This document shows positions 55,663 through 64,000 of a stretch of 64,000 nt of DNA, piece after piece; positions within the stretch are counted from its first letter, which is position 1, and each line of letters begins with the position of its first letter. This DNA is from Amycolatopsis jejuensis (GTDB taxonomy: Bacteria > Actinomycetota > Actinomycetes > Mycobacteriales > Pseudonocardiaceae). Made by a program: the position numbers and the translations under genes. The stretch is taken from assembly GCF_000717335.1 (NCBI RefSeq), contig NZ_JNYZ01000015.1, positions 1-64,000 of the forward strand. Direction: 5' to 3'. The notes below the pieces were generated by a model, which was given only the letters and a program-made list of their open reading frames with translations, made no database searches and was not told where the DNA came from.

Positions 55663-57392
55663 CACGCCTCCATCGCATGCGGATAGTGCTCGCGGGCATA
55701 GGACTCGGTGATGTACCCGGCTTCCAGGTCACGCCGGACGGCGTCCGGATCGCGGCCGGCCGGGTCGCCGTAACCGCCACCGCCGCCGGATTCGATGCGG
55801 ACCAGCGTGCCTTCGGGCAGCGGGTACGACGTCACCTTGCGCACGGCGGCCCGCTCGCCGCCCGGCGGCGTGACATAGATGCGGTTCGGCCGTGCCTCCG
55901 CCCCGCCGTGGACTCCCAGCGGCGGCACGTCCGCGCCTTCCAGGCTGATGGTGGAGGCGGCGTCGGCCCGCAACCGGTACTCGCAGTCGATGCCGAGGCC
56001 GCCGGCGAACTCTCCGGCACCGCCCGAATCCGGTGCGAGCGCGCAGCGTTCGATCACCACCGGATAGCGCTGTTCGACGACCTCGGCAGGCGAATTGCGC
56101 ACGCCGGAGATGGCAATGTGCATCAGCGGACCACCGCCGTCGTACCCGGGCCCGGCGCCCTGGCCGATCAGGTGGTCGAACCCGATCACCCACGGCTCGC
56201 TGCCGACGCCGCCCCAGAACATCAGCGGCAGTGCGTCGCCGCCGCTGCTCGCCCGGCCGAACCCGGGCACCGCTTGCGCCAGCACCGCGTGGACGGCCTC
56301 GACCATCCGCAGCCCGGTGAAGCCGTAGAGGAAGATCGGGGCAGGCGGCAGCGGGTGCAGCAGGGTCCCCGGCCGGGTCAGCAGGCTGATCGGGCGCAGG
56401 AACCCCTCGTTCACCGGTTCGCCGTTGCCGACCAGCGACAGCACGGCCAGCCGCGCCTGCGAGACGGTGCTCGGCAGCGGGCTGTTCACCGGACCGGGAC
56501 ACTGCGGCGCGCAGTCGGTGACGTCCACCTCGATGTCGCTGCCCGAAACGGTGATCGCCACGGTGAATTCGACCGGCTCGTCGGTCAGGCCGTTGCCGTC
56601 GATCTGCCACGCCCGCTCCCACCGGCCGTCCGGGAGGTCCGCCAGTGCCTTCCGGACCACCGCTTCGCCGTGGTCGAACATGTGCTCCACCGACGCGTCG
56701 AACGTCTCGCGGCCGTACTTCCGCACGACTTCGGCGAATGCCCTGGCGCCGGCCCGCGCCGCGGCCACCTGTGCGCTCAGGTCACCGGCCGCGAACTTCG
56801 GCATCCGCGAGTTCGCGACGAAGGTGCGGAACAGGTCGTCGTCGCGCTTTCCCGCCTTGAACAGCTTGACACCGGGGAAGATCATGCCTTCCTGGTACAC
56901 GTCGGTGGTGTCCGTGCAGTACGGCGCCTGCGCACCGATGTCGGTGTGGTGGCCCTTCTGCGCCGTGTAACCGACCAGCTCACCGTCGACGAACACCGGC
57001 ATCACCACGGCCACGTCCTGTGAGTGCGAACCGGTGTCGTACGCCCACGTGGTGACCAGGATGTCGCCGGGCTCGAGTACCCCGGCGCCGCCGACCGCCC
57101 GCACGGCACCCTCGACGCAGAAGTTCATCGTGCCGAGGAAGGCGGGCATCGCATCGGCTTGGGCCAGCAGCCGCACGCGGTCGTCGTAGATGCTGCAGCA
57201 GAAGTCGATGATCTCGTAGATCGTCGGCGAAAACGCGGTGCGCCGCAGCGTGATCTTCATCGTCTCCGCCGCCGACTTGAGCGCGTGGCGGACGACCTCG
57301 GTGGTCACCGGGTCCGCGGCGGCGGAGCTGCCGGACGTGGAGGTGGACGTGGTCCAGACGACGTCGGCGGGGGCCAGTTCAGTCGAGGTCAT
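55662..57392 (-). CDS. hyuB: Hydantoinase B/5-oxoprolinase family protein
   Basis: 576 residues, standard for HyuB. The N-terminal conserved part has DPVTTEVVRHALKSAAETMKITLRRTAFSP and IYEIIDFCCSIYD, the middle has GHHTDIGA and GEPVNEGFLRP, and the C-terminus ends in a glycine-rich ESGGGGGYGDP loop. It works with HyuA in ATP-dependent ring opening of hydantoins, N-methylhydantoin, oxoproline or acetone-like carboxylation. It overlaps hyuA by 14 bases and the dipeptidase by one. Confidence 0.92.
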   Translation of the reverse strand: MTSTELAPADVVWTTSTSTSGSSAAADPVTTEVVRHALKSAAETMKITLRRTAFSPTIYEIIDFCCSIYDDRVRLLAQADAMPAFLGTMNFCVEGAVRAVGGAGVLEPGDILVTTWAYDTGSHSQDVAVVMPVFVDGELVGYTAQKGHHTDIGAQAPYCTDTTDVYQEGMIFPGVKLFKAGKRDDDLFRTFVANSRMPKFAAGDLSAQVAAARAGARAFAEVVRKYGRETFDASVEHMFDHGEAVVRKALADLPDGRWERAWQIDGNGLTDEPVEFTVAITVSGSDIEVDVTDCAPQCPGPVNSPLPSTVSQARLAVLSLVGNGEPVNEGFLRPISLLTRPGTLLHPLPPAPIFLYGFTGLRMVEAVHAVLAQAVPGFGRASSGGDALPLMFWGGVGSEPWVIGFDHLIGQGAGPGYDGGGPLMHIAISGVRNSPAEVVEQRYPVVIERCALAPDSGGAGEFAGGLGIDCEYRLRADAASTISLEGADVPPLGVHGGAEARPNRIYVTPPGGERAAVRKVTSYPLPEGTLVRIESGGGGGYGDPAGRDPDAVRRDLEAGYITESYAREHYPHAMEA

Positions 57393-59388
57393 GGGTGATC
57401 ACCATCGTTCCGTCGGGATGGATTTCCGCGTGGTGGCCGGCATCGAGATAGGTCGTCGCCGTCTCCTCGGTGACGATCGCCGGACCGGCGAGCCGCTCGC
57501 CGGGCGCCAGCGTGTTCCTCGCCACCACCGCGAATTCGATGTTCTCGTTCCGGTGGAAGGAGAACGCGTCGGCCGTTCCCGGCCGCGGACCGCCGGTCAC
57601 CGCGTGCGCACCGGGAATCCGAGGCGGGAGCAGGCACCGGCGTACCTGGCGGACAGCCACCGTCTCCACCGGGTCGTCGAGCGAATGGCCGAACGCCGTG
57701 GCGTAGGCGTTGTCGAACGCCGCGCGCACCACGGCGGGGTCGCCGGTATCGGGGAACGGGACGGTGAGCGAATGCTCCTGACCGACGTAGCGGGCATCGA
57801 CCAGCCGCTCGGTGATGACGGTCTCGTCGCCGGTGCCCTGCCCGGACAACCGATCGGTCAAGCCGTCCAAAGTGGACCGCAATACCGGCATGCCGTGCTC
57901 GTCGAGCCGCGTGACGATCGTCTGCGAAGCGGCGTACACGCGGTCCTGGCCCAGCAGGCCCCACGCCGAGAAATTGCCTGCATGCACCGGGACGAGCACG
58001 TGCGAGCAACCGAGCTCGTCGGCGATCAGGCTGCCGAACAACGGCCCGGCGCCGCCGAACGCCACGAGAACGTGCTCGCGCGGGTCGTGTCCACGTTGCA
58101 GCGACATCTCCCGCACCGCGTTCGCCATCGCGGCGTTGGCGATCGTGATGATGCCGCGGGCAGTGTCCGCTGTGGACATCCCCATCTCGTTCGCGAGCTT
58201 GCCGACGGCGCGTTCGGCCGCAGCGACATCGAGGTCGAGGTTGCCGGCGAGACTGCCCGCGGCCAGCAGGCCCAGCGTCGCGGCGGCATCGGTGACCGTC
58301 GGCTCGGTGCCGCCGCGGCCGTAGCACGCCGGCCCCGGCTGGGCACCTGCGCTGCGCGGACCGACCCGCAACAGCCCACCGGCGTCGCGGTACGCGAGCG
58401 AACCACCGCCGGCACCGATCGACCGCACATCGACGAACGGTGCCTGCAGCGGCATCCCGGCGATGTGCGTCTCGTAAGTCATCGCCGGCTTGCCGTCGGC
58501 GACCAGGCACGTGTCGAAGCTGGTGCCACCGACATCAGCCGCGATCCCGCGGGGGAATCCGAGCTGTGCACACAGTTCCGCAGTCGCGACCGCACCGGCG
58601 ACCGGACCCGACTGGATGGTCAGGTACGACCGCGTCTCGCCCTCGGTGAAGCTCATCGCCCCGCCGCCGGAGTTCGTGATCAAGGCCTCGCCCGCCATGC
58701 CGAGGTCGCGCAGCCCCGCCGACAACCTCTTCAGATAGCCGGCCATGATCGGGCGGATCGACGCGTCGACGACCGTCGTGGACGTGCGTTCGTACTCCTT
58801 GAACTCGCGCGAGATCGCGTGCGAGAGCACGATGTCGCCGGTGAATCCGAGGGCCCGCAACCGTTCCCCGGTGGCCACCTCGTGCTCGGGGTTGGCGTAA
58901 GCGTTGAGGTAGACGACCGCGATGACCTCCACTCCGGCGGCCGTGCACGCGGCGAAGGCGGCATCGACGTCGCCGAGACCGAGCGGGGTCGCCGCGGTGC
59001 CGTCGACGAGCATCCGCTCACGGACGTCGAACCGCAACTGGCGCGGCACCAGCGGCTCCGGCGGTCGCCAGCGGTAGTCGGTCATCCGCGCCCGGTCGCC
59101 GCGGCGCAGCTCCAGGGTGTCGCGGAACCCCGCCGTCGACAGCAGCCCCACGGTGACGCCTTTGCGTTCGAGCAATGCGTTCAGCGCGACGGTCGATCCG
59201 TGGAGGAAGTACCGGGTACGCGCGATCGCATCGGGGTCGAGCGTGTCGCCGACCACGTGCAGCACCCCCCGGTCGGGTGCGTCCGATGTGGACGGTCCCT
59301 TGGCGATCCGGACCTCACCGGTGTCACCGTCGTAGAAGACGAGGTCGGTGAACGTCCCACCGACGTCGACCCCCATCCGTGTGGCCAT
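57379..59388 (-). CDS. hyuA: Hydantoinase A/5-oxoprolinase family protein
   Basis: 669 residues. The ASKHA-type ATP fold starts with MGVDVGGTFTDLVFYD; further signatures are HGSTVALNALLERKG, SGPVAGAVATAEL, IAADVGGTSFDTCLV and SIGAGGGSLAYRD, with FGGAGPLFGSLIADELG near residue 450. With HyuB it forms the ATP-dependent hydrolase. It is placed 22 bases after the P450 fusion, so oxidation may precede ring opening. Substrate class (hydantoin, N-methylated imide, lactam) is not fixed by sequence. Confidence 0.92.
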   Translation of the reverse strand: MATRMGVDVGGTFTDLVFYDGDTGEVRIAKGPSTSDAPDRGVLHVVGDTLDPDAIARTRYFLHGSTVALNALLERKGVTVGLLSTAGFRDTLELRRGDRARMTDYRWRPPEPLVPRQLRFDVRERMLVDGTAATPLGLGDVDAAFAACTAAGVEVIAVVYLNAYANPEHEVATGERLRALGFTGDIVLSHAISREFKEYERTSTTVVDASIRPIMAGYLKRLSAGLRDLGMAGEALITNSGGGAMSFTEGETRSYLTIQSGPVAGAVATAELCAQLGFPRGIAADVGGTSFDTCLVADGKPAMTYETHIAGMPLQAPFVDVRSIGAGGGSLAYRDAGGLLRVGPRSAGAQPGPACYGRGGTEPTVTDAAATLGLLAAGSLAGNLDLDVAAAERAVGKLANEMGMSTADTARGIITIANAAMANAVREMSLQRGHDPREHVLVAFGGAGPLFGSLIADELGCSHVLVPVHAGNFSAWGLLGQDRVYAASQTIVTRLDEHGMPVLRSTLDGLTDRLSGQGTGDETVITERLVDARYVGQEHSLTVPFPDTGDPAVVRAAFDNAYATAFGHSLDDPVETVAVRQVRRCLLPPRIPGAHAVTGGPRPGTADAFSFHRNENIEFAVVARNTLAPGERLAGPAIVTEETATTYLDAGHHAEIHPDGTMVITHDLD

Positions 59389-59410
59389 TTCTGCTCCTTC
59401 CGATGTTCGG

Positions 59411-61540
59411 TCACAAGTCGAGGACGAGCGCCGGCGTGCGGGCTCGGGAGACGCACACCATCAGCACCTCGCCCGCAGCGCGTTCCTCGTGGCTGAGAAC
59501 GCTGTCGCGATGGTCCGGCTCGCCGTCGAGCACCGCGGTCTCGCACGATCCGCAGGTGCCCTGCCGGCAGGTGGACGGCACCAGAACCTCCGCGCGCTCC
59601 AGTGCCTGCAGGACGGTTTCGTCCGCGCCGACCCGCAGCCGCCGTCCGGATTCGTGCAGCACCACGTCGAAGCTCCGCTCGCCGGCGCGCAGCACGTTCT
59701 CCGCGCCGCCAGGAAGCGCGAAGCGCTCGACCCGCACCGGCGGCAAGCCGCGCGCGGCAGCGAACGCTTCGACCGCGCTCACCAGCGACGGCGGGCCACA
59801 GCAGTACACGGCGGTGCCGTCCGCCGTCACCAGCTCCTCATGCAGGTCGGGCCTGCCCCGCTCACCGGTCAGCCACACCCGCGCGTGTTCGCCGTACGCG
59901 CGCAGCTCGTCGGCGAACGGCATGCCCGACTCCCGCCCGACATACAGCAGCTGCCACGGCACACCGCGCGCGTCGGCAGCGGCGACCATCGCCCGGATCG
60001 GGGTGATGCCGATACCACCGGCGACGAACAGGTAAGCAGGGGCGTCGCCGAGCCCGAGGTGGTTGCGCGGCCCGGTAATCTCGAGGTGGTCGCCGACCCG
60101 GAGCGAGGCGTGGAGCCACGCGGAGACGCCCTTTCCGTTGTCCAGCACGGCGATGCGCCACCCACCGGCGTCCTCGGGGTCACCGCACAGTGAGTACTGC
60201 CGTACCCCGGCCGGGGTGTGGACGTCGATGTGCGCGCCCGGCGCCCATTCCGGCAACGCGGCGCCGTCCGCGGGCACCAGCCGCAAGCCGAGCACGGTCG
60301 CGCATTCGCTGGTGCGCTCGGCAACGACCATCGCGCGCGTGGCCGCAACCGGCTTCCGCTGCCGCCGAACCAGCGTCGTGGGTGGCCATCGAACAGGCAA
60401 CGCCGCGCGACCGCGGAATTCCCAGCCGTGCGCCGCGCCGTCGCCGGCGAGTTCCATGTCCGGCGCCATCCGCAGCAGCGCCGCCACCGCGGTCGTCGCC
60501 TCCAGCCGGGCGAGCGGAGCGCCGACGCACGCGTGGAATCCGCCGCCGAAAGCGAGATGCCGCAGATCCTGCCGCAGTGGGTCGAACCGGTCCGGATCCA
60601 CCCAGCGAGCCTCATCCCGGTTCGCCGATGCCAGCACCGCCGCCACCACCGTGCCCGGGGCCAGTTCGGTGCCGCCGATCTCGACCGGCTCGGTCACCCG
60701 CCGCGTCGCGGTGCCCACGGGCGAACCCCAGCGCAGCGCCTCCTCCACCAGATGCGCTTCGGTGGCGCTGCCGTCCGCGACGGCCGCCCGTACCCGGGAA
60801 TCGGTGCAGTACGCGTACATCGCCTGCCCGATCAGGTCCCGCGGCTCCTGCATGCCGCCGACGATCAGCAGCTTGACGGTCGCGGAAATCTCGGCGCCGG
60901 TCAGTTTCCTGCCCTCGACCTCGACGCCGGGGAGGGCGGCGAGCAGGCTGTCCGGCGGCGCACCCCGGCGCAGCTGCGCGGACACCAGGTCGTCGATCTC
61001 CCCGCTCGCGGCGTCGGCCACGGCCTGTTTCCCGGCGTCCCGGTCGAAGTTCGCCGCACCCACCGCGATCGCGGTGAACCAGCCCCGCATCGTCTCGGCC
61101 GGGAGCGGCGGCAGGCCGGTGATTTCGCACAGCGCGCCGACGGAAAGCCGTTCGGCGAACTCACCGACCAGGTCGGCCTCGCCCCGTTTGCGCAGCCCGC
61201 CTGCCAGCTCCCCGGCCAGTTCCCCCACCAGCCCGGCCATCGTCTTCCGCACCCGCGACGGACGCAACGCGGCGGCCAGCGGCGCCCGGACCGCGGCATG
61301 GTAATCGCCATCGCTGTGCAGGAGATTCCTGCCGATCGTCATCGACAGCGGTGAGCCGGCCAGCTCGGCGCTGAAAACCCGGTCGTCGCCGATCACCCGG
61401 ACGACGTCCGCCCAGCGGGTGACGAACACCGCGCGGGCAACCGGCACCCAGCACACCGGCTCGCCGCGCCGCAGCCTGGCGTACCAGGGATAGGGATCGG
61501 TCTCCAGATCCTCGAGGGTGATCGAACCGCCGAGCGACAT
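59411..61540 (-). CDS. Self-sufficient cytochrome P450 fused to phthalate-dioxygenase-reductase-type domains
   Basis: 709 residues. Residues 1 to about 390 form a soluble P450: the ExxR-like EEALRWGSP, and the haem-cysteine loop FGGGFHACVGAPLARLE near residue 335. From about 395 there is an FMN reductase domain (RQYSLCGDP), an NAD(H) domain (FVAGGIGITPIRAM) and a plant-type [2Fe-2S] domain with STCRQGTCGSCET and a last cysteine in VCVSRAR. This is the class VII (P450RhF/CYP116B) order in one chain. The I-helix reads GGMQEPRD instead of the common GxET. CAGGAG precedes the start. It likely hydroxylates or N-dealkylates the operon's substrate. Confidence 0.9.
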   Translation of the reverse strand: MSLGGSITLEDLETDPYPWYARLRRGEPVCWVPVARAVFVTRWADVVRVIGDDRVFSAELAGSPLSMTIGRNLLHSDGDYHAAVRAPLAAALRPSRVRKTMAGLVGELAGELAGGLRKRGEADLVGEFAERLSVGALCEITGLPPLPAETMRGWFTAIAVGAANFDRDAGKQAVADAASGEIDDLVSAQLRRGAPPDSLLAALPGVEVEGRKLTGAEISATVKLLIVGGMQEPRDLIGQAMYAYCTDSRVRAAVADGSATEAHLVEEALRWGSPVGTATRRVTEPVEIGGTELAPGTVVAAVLASANRDEARWVDPDRFDPLRQDLRHLAFGGGFHACVGAPLARLEATTAVAALLRMAPDMELAGDGAAHGWEFRGRAALPVRWPPTTLVRRQRKPVAATRAMVVAERTSECATVLGLRLVPADGAALPEWAPGAHIDVHTPAGVRQYSLCGDPEDAGGWRIAVLDNGKGVSAWLHASLRVGDHLEITGPRNHLGLGDAPAYLFVAGGIGITPIRAMVAAADARGVPWQLLYVGRESGMPFADELRAYGEHARVWLTGERGRPDLHEELVTADGTAVYCCGPPSLVSAVEAFAAARGLPPVRVERFALPGGAENVLRAGERSFDVVLHESGRRLRVGADETVLQALERAEVLVPSTCRQGTCGSCETAVLDGEPDHRDSVLSHEERAAGEVLMVCVSRARTPALVLDL

Positions 61541-61687
61541 CGCGGGCTCCTGTCCGGCCAGGTGACGAGATGCGAACAGCATCAGCGAGCACTGCTCCAG
61601 GTGTACAGTTCTCCGGGCGAAGTCCAGACTCAGTTCCGGAAACTTCTTCGATCGGCAGAATTCAGCCCACCAAAAGAGGACAGCGCG

Positions 61688-62137
61688 ATGAAATTGGACG
61701 ACATCGACCTCCGGCTGCTGCGTGCCCTCGAGGGCAACGGCAGGGCAACCGGCGCCGAACTCGCCGAAGAAGTCGGCATTTCCCGCGCCACCGCGTACAC
61801 CCGGGTAGACCGGCTCACCCGCGAAGGCGTCATCGACACGACCACGATCCGGGTACGCCCGGAAAAACTCGGCCTCCCGCTGACCGCCCTGATCCTGTTG
61901 TCCGGCGGGCAGCAAAGCTCGGGCGACCTTCGCGAGATGCTGCCGCACATCCCCGAGATCCAGTACGCGGCCTACCTGGCAGGCTCGTTCGACATCATGG
62001 TGGTGATCAGAGCCAGGGACATGGACCACATCCGCGACCTCTGCCTGGAACGCTTCCGCGCCCTGCCCGGCATCCGCGCGACACAGACGATGTTCGTGAT
62101 CGAGGAAGTGGTCAACCGGCCGAATGTCTGGCTCTGA
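61688..62137 (+). CDS. Lrp/AsnC-family transcriptional regulator
   Basis: 149 residues. The helix-turn-helix covers LDDIDLRLLRALEGNGRATGAELAEEVGISRATAYTRVDRL, and the C-terminal RAM domain has LGLPLTALILLSGG and YLAGSFDIMVVIRARD. AGAGGA precedes the ATG. It is divergent from the P450-hydantoinase operon and is the likely regulator of it, with an amino acid or pathway intermediate as ligand. The 147-base intergenic space contains TTCCGGAA at 61634-61641 but no convincing Lrp repeat. Confidence 0.88.
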   Translation: MKLDDIDLRLLRALEGNGRATGAELAEEVGISRATAYTRVDRLTREGVIDTTTIRVRPEKLGLPLTALILLSGGQQSSGDLREMLPHIPEIQYAAYLAGSFDIMVVIRARDMDHIRDLCLERFRALPGIRATQTMFVIEEVVNRPNVWL

Positions 62138-62249
62138 CCGGGCTCACCCATCAGCACCCCGGTGAAGCATCCGCCGCAGCCGACGATACCTGCCGGGCTG
62201 CCGTCACGCGCGAAGCCACGACGCTCACAAGCTACCTCGCCGGCGGGCA

Positions 62250-63120
62250 GGTCAGGCCGGATTGCCCACGGTGAACTCAGTGGCCAATTCGAACGGGTTG
62301 GTCCCGTGGGTGTCGGCGAGGGCGGAGAGGGACGGGTGGCGGAGGCGGGCAAGCGCTGCATCCCCCTGCCCTCGTTCATCCAGGGTCGCGGCCAGCATGG
62401 TCGACGACGCGGTGTCGGGATGGACGTCGTGGCGTACCTCGATTCCCATCGGCGCTGGCCCGGTCGAGCATCTCCAGCACCTGTGGCATCGAGCCCCGCT
62501 GTTGCCGTCCGGCGACCTTGAGGTGGGAGGCATGGACCGCGCCCGCTGCGAGGGCGTCCGCCAGGGCATCCATCAGCAAAGCACCTTCGCTGCACACGTG
62601 ACGGATGTACGGCCGGTCCGCAGGCAGACGCCGGGCCGATGCAGCCAGCTCGCCGGAGCCGGAGAAGATTCCCGGCGGGTAAGCCAGTCCGGTGGAGAGA
62701 CCAAAGGCACCGGTGTCGAGCGCTTCCTCCATCAGCGCACCCACCGCCTCGACCTCGCCGGTGAAGGTCGACATCTCGTCCGCCACCGGGCTCGCCCTCG
62801 CGCCTGCCCGAACCGGGTACCGCCCCGTGCAGCCGCAGGGTCTCGTCCACGCCGAGTTCGCGCAGTTCTGCCAGCATGCAGCCGAGTTCGGCGTCGCTCA
62901 GGCCGATCCGCAGTGTCGCTCCGAAGCACCCGGTCCGAGGCGAGCGCGGCGAGTTCGGCTGCTCCGTCGATGGAGCCACCGGCGAAATGAGCCCGGTGCA
63001 CCCCGAGATTCACCGGGTGCAGCAAGAGTGCGGAAGCATCGTCGTCCGGATTGCTCCACACCAAAGCAGAAAGCCGACCGGCCCGGCGACCGATTCGCGC
63101 GCCGGTTTTCGTTCTGTCAT
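62250..63120 (-). pseudogene. Broken N-acyl-D-amino-acid deacylase (D-aminoacylase) gene
   Basis: On the minus strand, parts of one D-aminoacylase appear in successive frames: HPVNLGVHRAHFAGGSIDGAAELAALA, then LSDAELGCMLAELRELG, then STFTGEVEAVGALMEEALD with TGAFGLSTGLAYPPGIFSG, and finally IEVRHDVHPDTASSTMLAATLDERG in another frame. Three or more frameshifts and loss of both ends make it non-functional. The intact relative is encoded at 31555. The 62138-62249 stretch is its eroded end and shows no other gene. Confidence 0.75.
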
Positions 63121-63196
63121 CAGCAGCGCCTCGTTAGATACCCGGCCGCACGAGGTTCCGCCCGGCGGGAGCTGCATCGTGGAGGTCGCGTAGCAA

Positions 63197-64000
63197 CTAC
63201 GTATGCGTCGGGTGCCTCAGTGCGCCGCGGGCCAGGGCGGGCCACAGGGCATCAGCGCCGCTGTCGATCAGGTACTCGCCCAGGCGTACCGACCACATCC
63301 GGTCGCCGCCGTACTCGTCTCGCCATGACCACAGCCGTCTGGTCAGCCGGCCGAGTTCGTATTCCCGGGTCATCCCCATCGCGCCGGTTGCCTGGTGGGC
63401 GGCCGCCGCGATCAGGCCCGCCGCTTCCGACGCGACCGTCTTTGCTGCCGCAACGTCCGAAATGGACGGTTCACCGGTACCTGCATTGGCTGCGGCGGTC
63501 CGGCAGGCCATCGCGGCCGTCTCGGCGGCTTCGGCGATCCGGACCAGATGTGCCGCCACCGCCTGGAACTTCCCGATCGGACGTCCGAACTGGACTCGTT
63601 CCCCGGTGTACCGGACGGTGATCTCCCGGATCCGCGCCGCCGCACCGGCGATCAGTGCGGCCCGGCTCAACGCGCCGCGCACGAACAGGTCGTCCTCGGT
63701 GACGTCCACTGTGGACACCGCGGACGGAACGACCCCGTCGAGGACGAGCGTGTCCCGCGGCTCACCGGCCAGGTTCGCGCCTGGCCGGATGGGCACCGTC
63801 TTCGGGTCGACGGTGACGACCTGGTCACCGGTCAGCATCACGAGCTGCCCGGCTGCGCGCGCCCAGGGAACCCGGTGGACGACCCCGCGCAACCGTCCGG
63901 CCTGCAGCGTCACGCCGGGCGCGGGCGCGGTGGTCACCGGTTCCGGCGGCACGGGCAATCCCGCGGCGGCGAGGAGCCAGCCGCCCAGCAGGCCCGCTTC
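63197..64000 (-). CDS. Acyl-CoA dehydrogenase, C-terminal part (cut by window end)
   Basis: 268 residues are present; the start lies beyond the window. The flavin-fold elements are AGLLGGWLLAAAG at the visible edge, a short beta domain, then the helical bundle: VRYTGERVQFGRPIGKFQAVAAHLVRI, where GRPIGKFQAV is the family hallmark, and AAHQATGAMGMTREYELGRLTRRLWSWRDEYGG near the C-terminus. The C-terminal helix bundle suggests one of the shorter, often heterodimeric acyl-CoA dehydrogenases of steroid or aromatic side-chain degradation. It ends 77 bases from the pseudogene. Its operon lies outside the window. Confidence 0.86.
   Translation of the reverse strand, partial: EAGLLGGWLLAAAGLPVPPEPVTTAPAPGVTLQAGRLRGVVHRVPWARAAGQLVMLTGDQVVTVDPKTVPIRPGANLAGEPRDTLVLDGVVPSAVSTVDVTEDDLFVRGALSRAALIAGAAARIREITVRYTGERVQFGRPIGKFQAVAAHLVRIAEAAETAAMACRTAAANAGTGEPSISDVAAAKTVASEAAGLIAAAAHQATGAMGMTREYELGRLTRRLWSWRDEYGGDRMWSVRLGEYLIDSGADALWPALARGALRHPTHT

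Noticed and set aside
61634..61641. TTCCGGAA as an Lrp operator
   Set aside because: Eight symmetric bases are expected often by chance in this DNA, and no repeat of it was found in the intergenic space.

Overview
This window is chromosomal DNA from a G+C-rich actinomycete. Codons end mostly in G/C, many starts are GTG or TTG, and neighbouring genes overlap by ATGA/GTGA. The regulator set (IclR, GntR, MocR, LysR, PaaX, AraC, Lrp) and the density of catabolic genes suggest a soil Pseudonocardiales such as Amycolatopsis, but no marker gene is present to prove it. No tRNA, rRNA or CRISPR array was seen. The window reads as a chain of catabolic operons, each beside its own regulator, with degraded transposase genes at several of the joints.

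Region 1 (1-8909). The tail of an IclR regulator is followed by a GntR/UTRA regulator divergent from an operon of amidohydrolase, TSUP permease, MFS transporter and a PuuE-like deacetylase. Facing it is a second operon: GntR/FCD regulator, ureohydrolase and MFS transporter. Both units look like degradation of small N-containing compounds.

Region 2 (9017-19559). This is a taurine dissimilation locus: TauR-like MocR regulator, taurine:pyruvate aminotransferase, then (convergent, beyond an IS5-type remnant) xsc, pta and a sulfite-exporter-like permease. An IclR regulator divergent from xsc is translationally coupled to a CobS/CobT-like AAA+/VWA pair of unknown purpose.

Region 3 (19560-31420). 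A LysR regulator with a perfect palindrome at its start lies next to an IS21-type remnant. Beyond it is a tightly coupled nine-gene operon: a sulfonate/nitrate-type ABC importer with two paralogous binding proteins at its two ends, a nitrilase, a phosphotriesterase-like hydrolase, a PLP decarboxylase and two SnoaL-like proteins. An IS256-type remnant closes the island.

Region 4 (31555-50942). A PaaX-like regulator heads an approximately 16.5 kb, 15-gene co-directional unit: peptide ABC importer (including a permease-ATPase fusion), two serine beta-lactamase-fold hydrolases, a flavin-reductase-fold protein, a thiolase plus DUF35 partner, an acyl-CoA synthetase, an SDR, an S9 peptidase, a P5C reductase and an N-acyl-D-amino-acid deacylase. 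A D-serine-dehydratase-like gene is divergent. The enzyme set suggests uptake and dismantling of an acylated peptide or amide containing D-residues. No described pathway that I know matches it.

Region 5 (50943-64000). A degraded MFS gene, an orphan TrpB and an AraC regulator precede an operon with a self-sufficient cytochrome P450-reductase fusion, hydantoinase A and B, an M19 dipeptidase and a RidA protein, divergent from an Lrp regulator. The window ends with a ruined D-aminoacylase gene and an acyl-CoA dehydrogenase cut by the edge.
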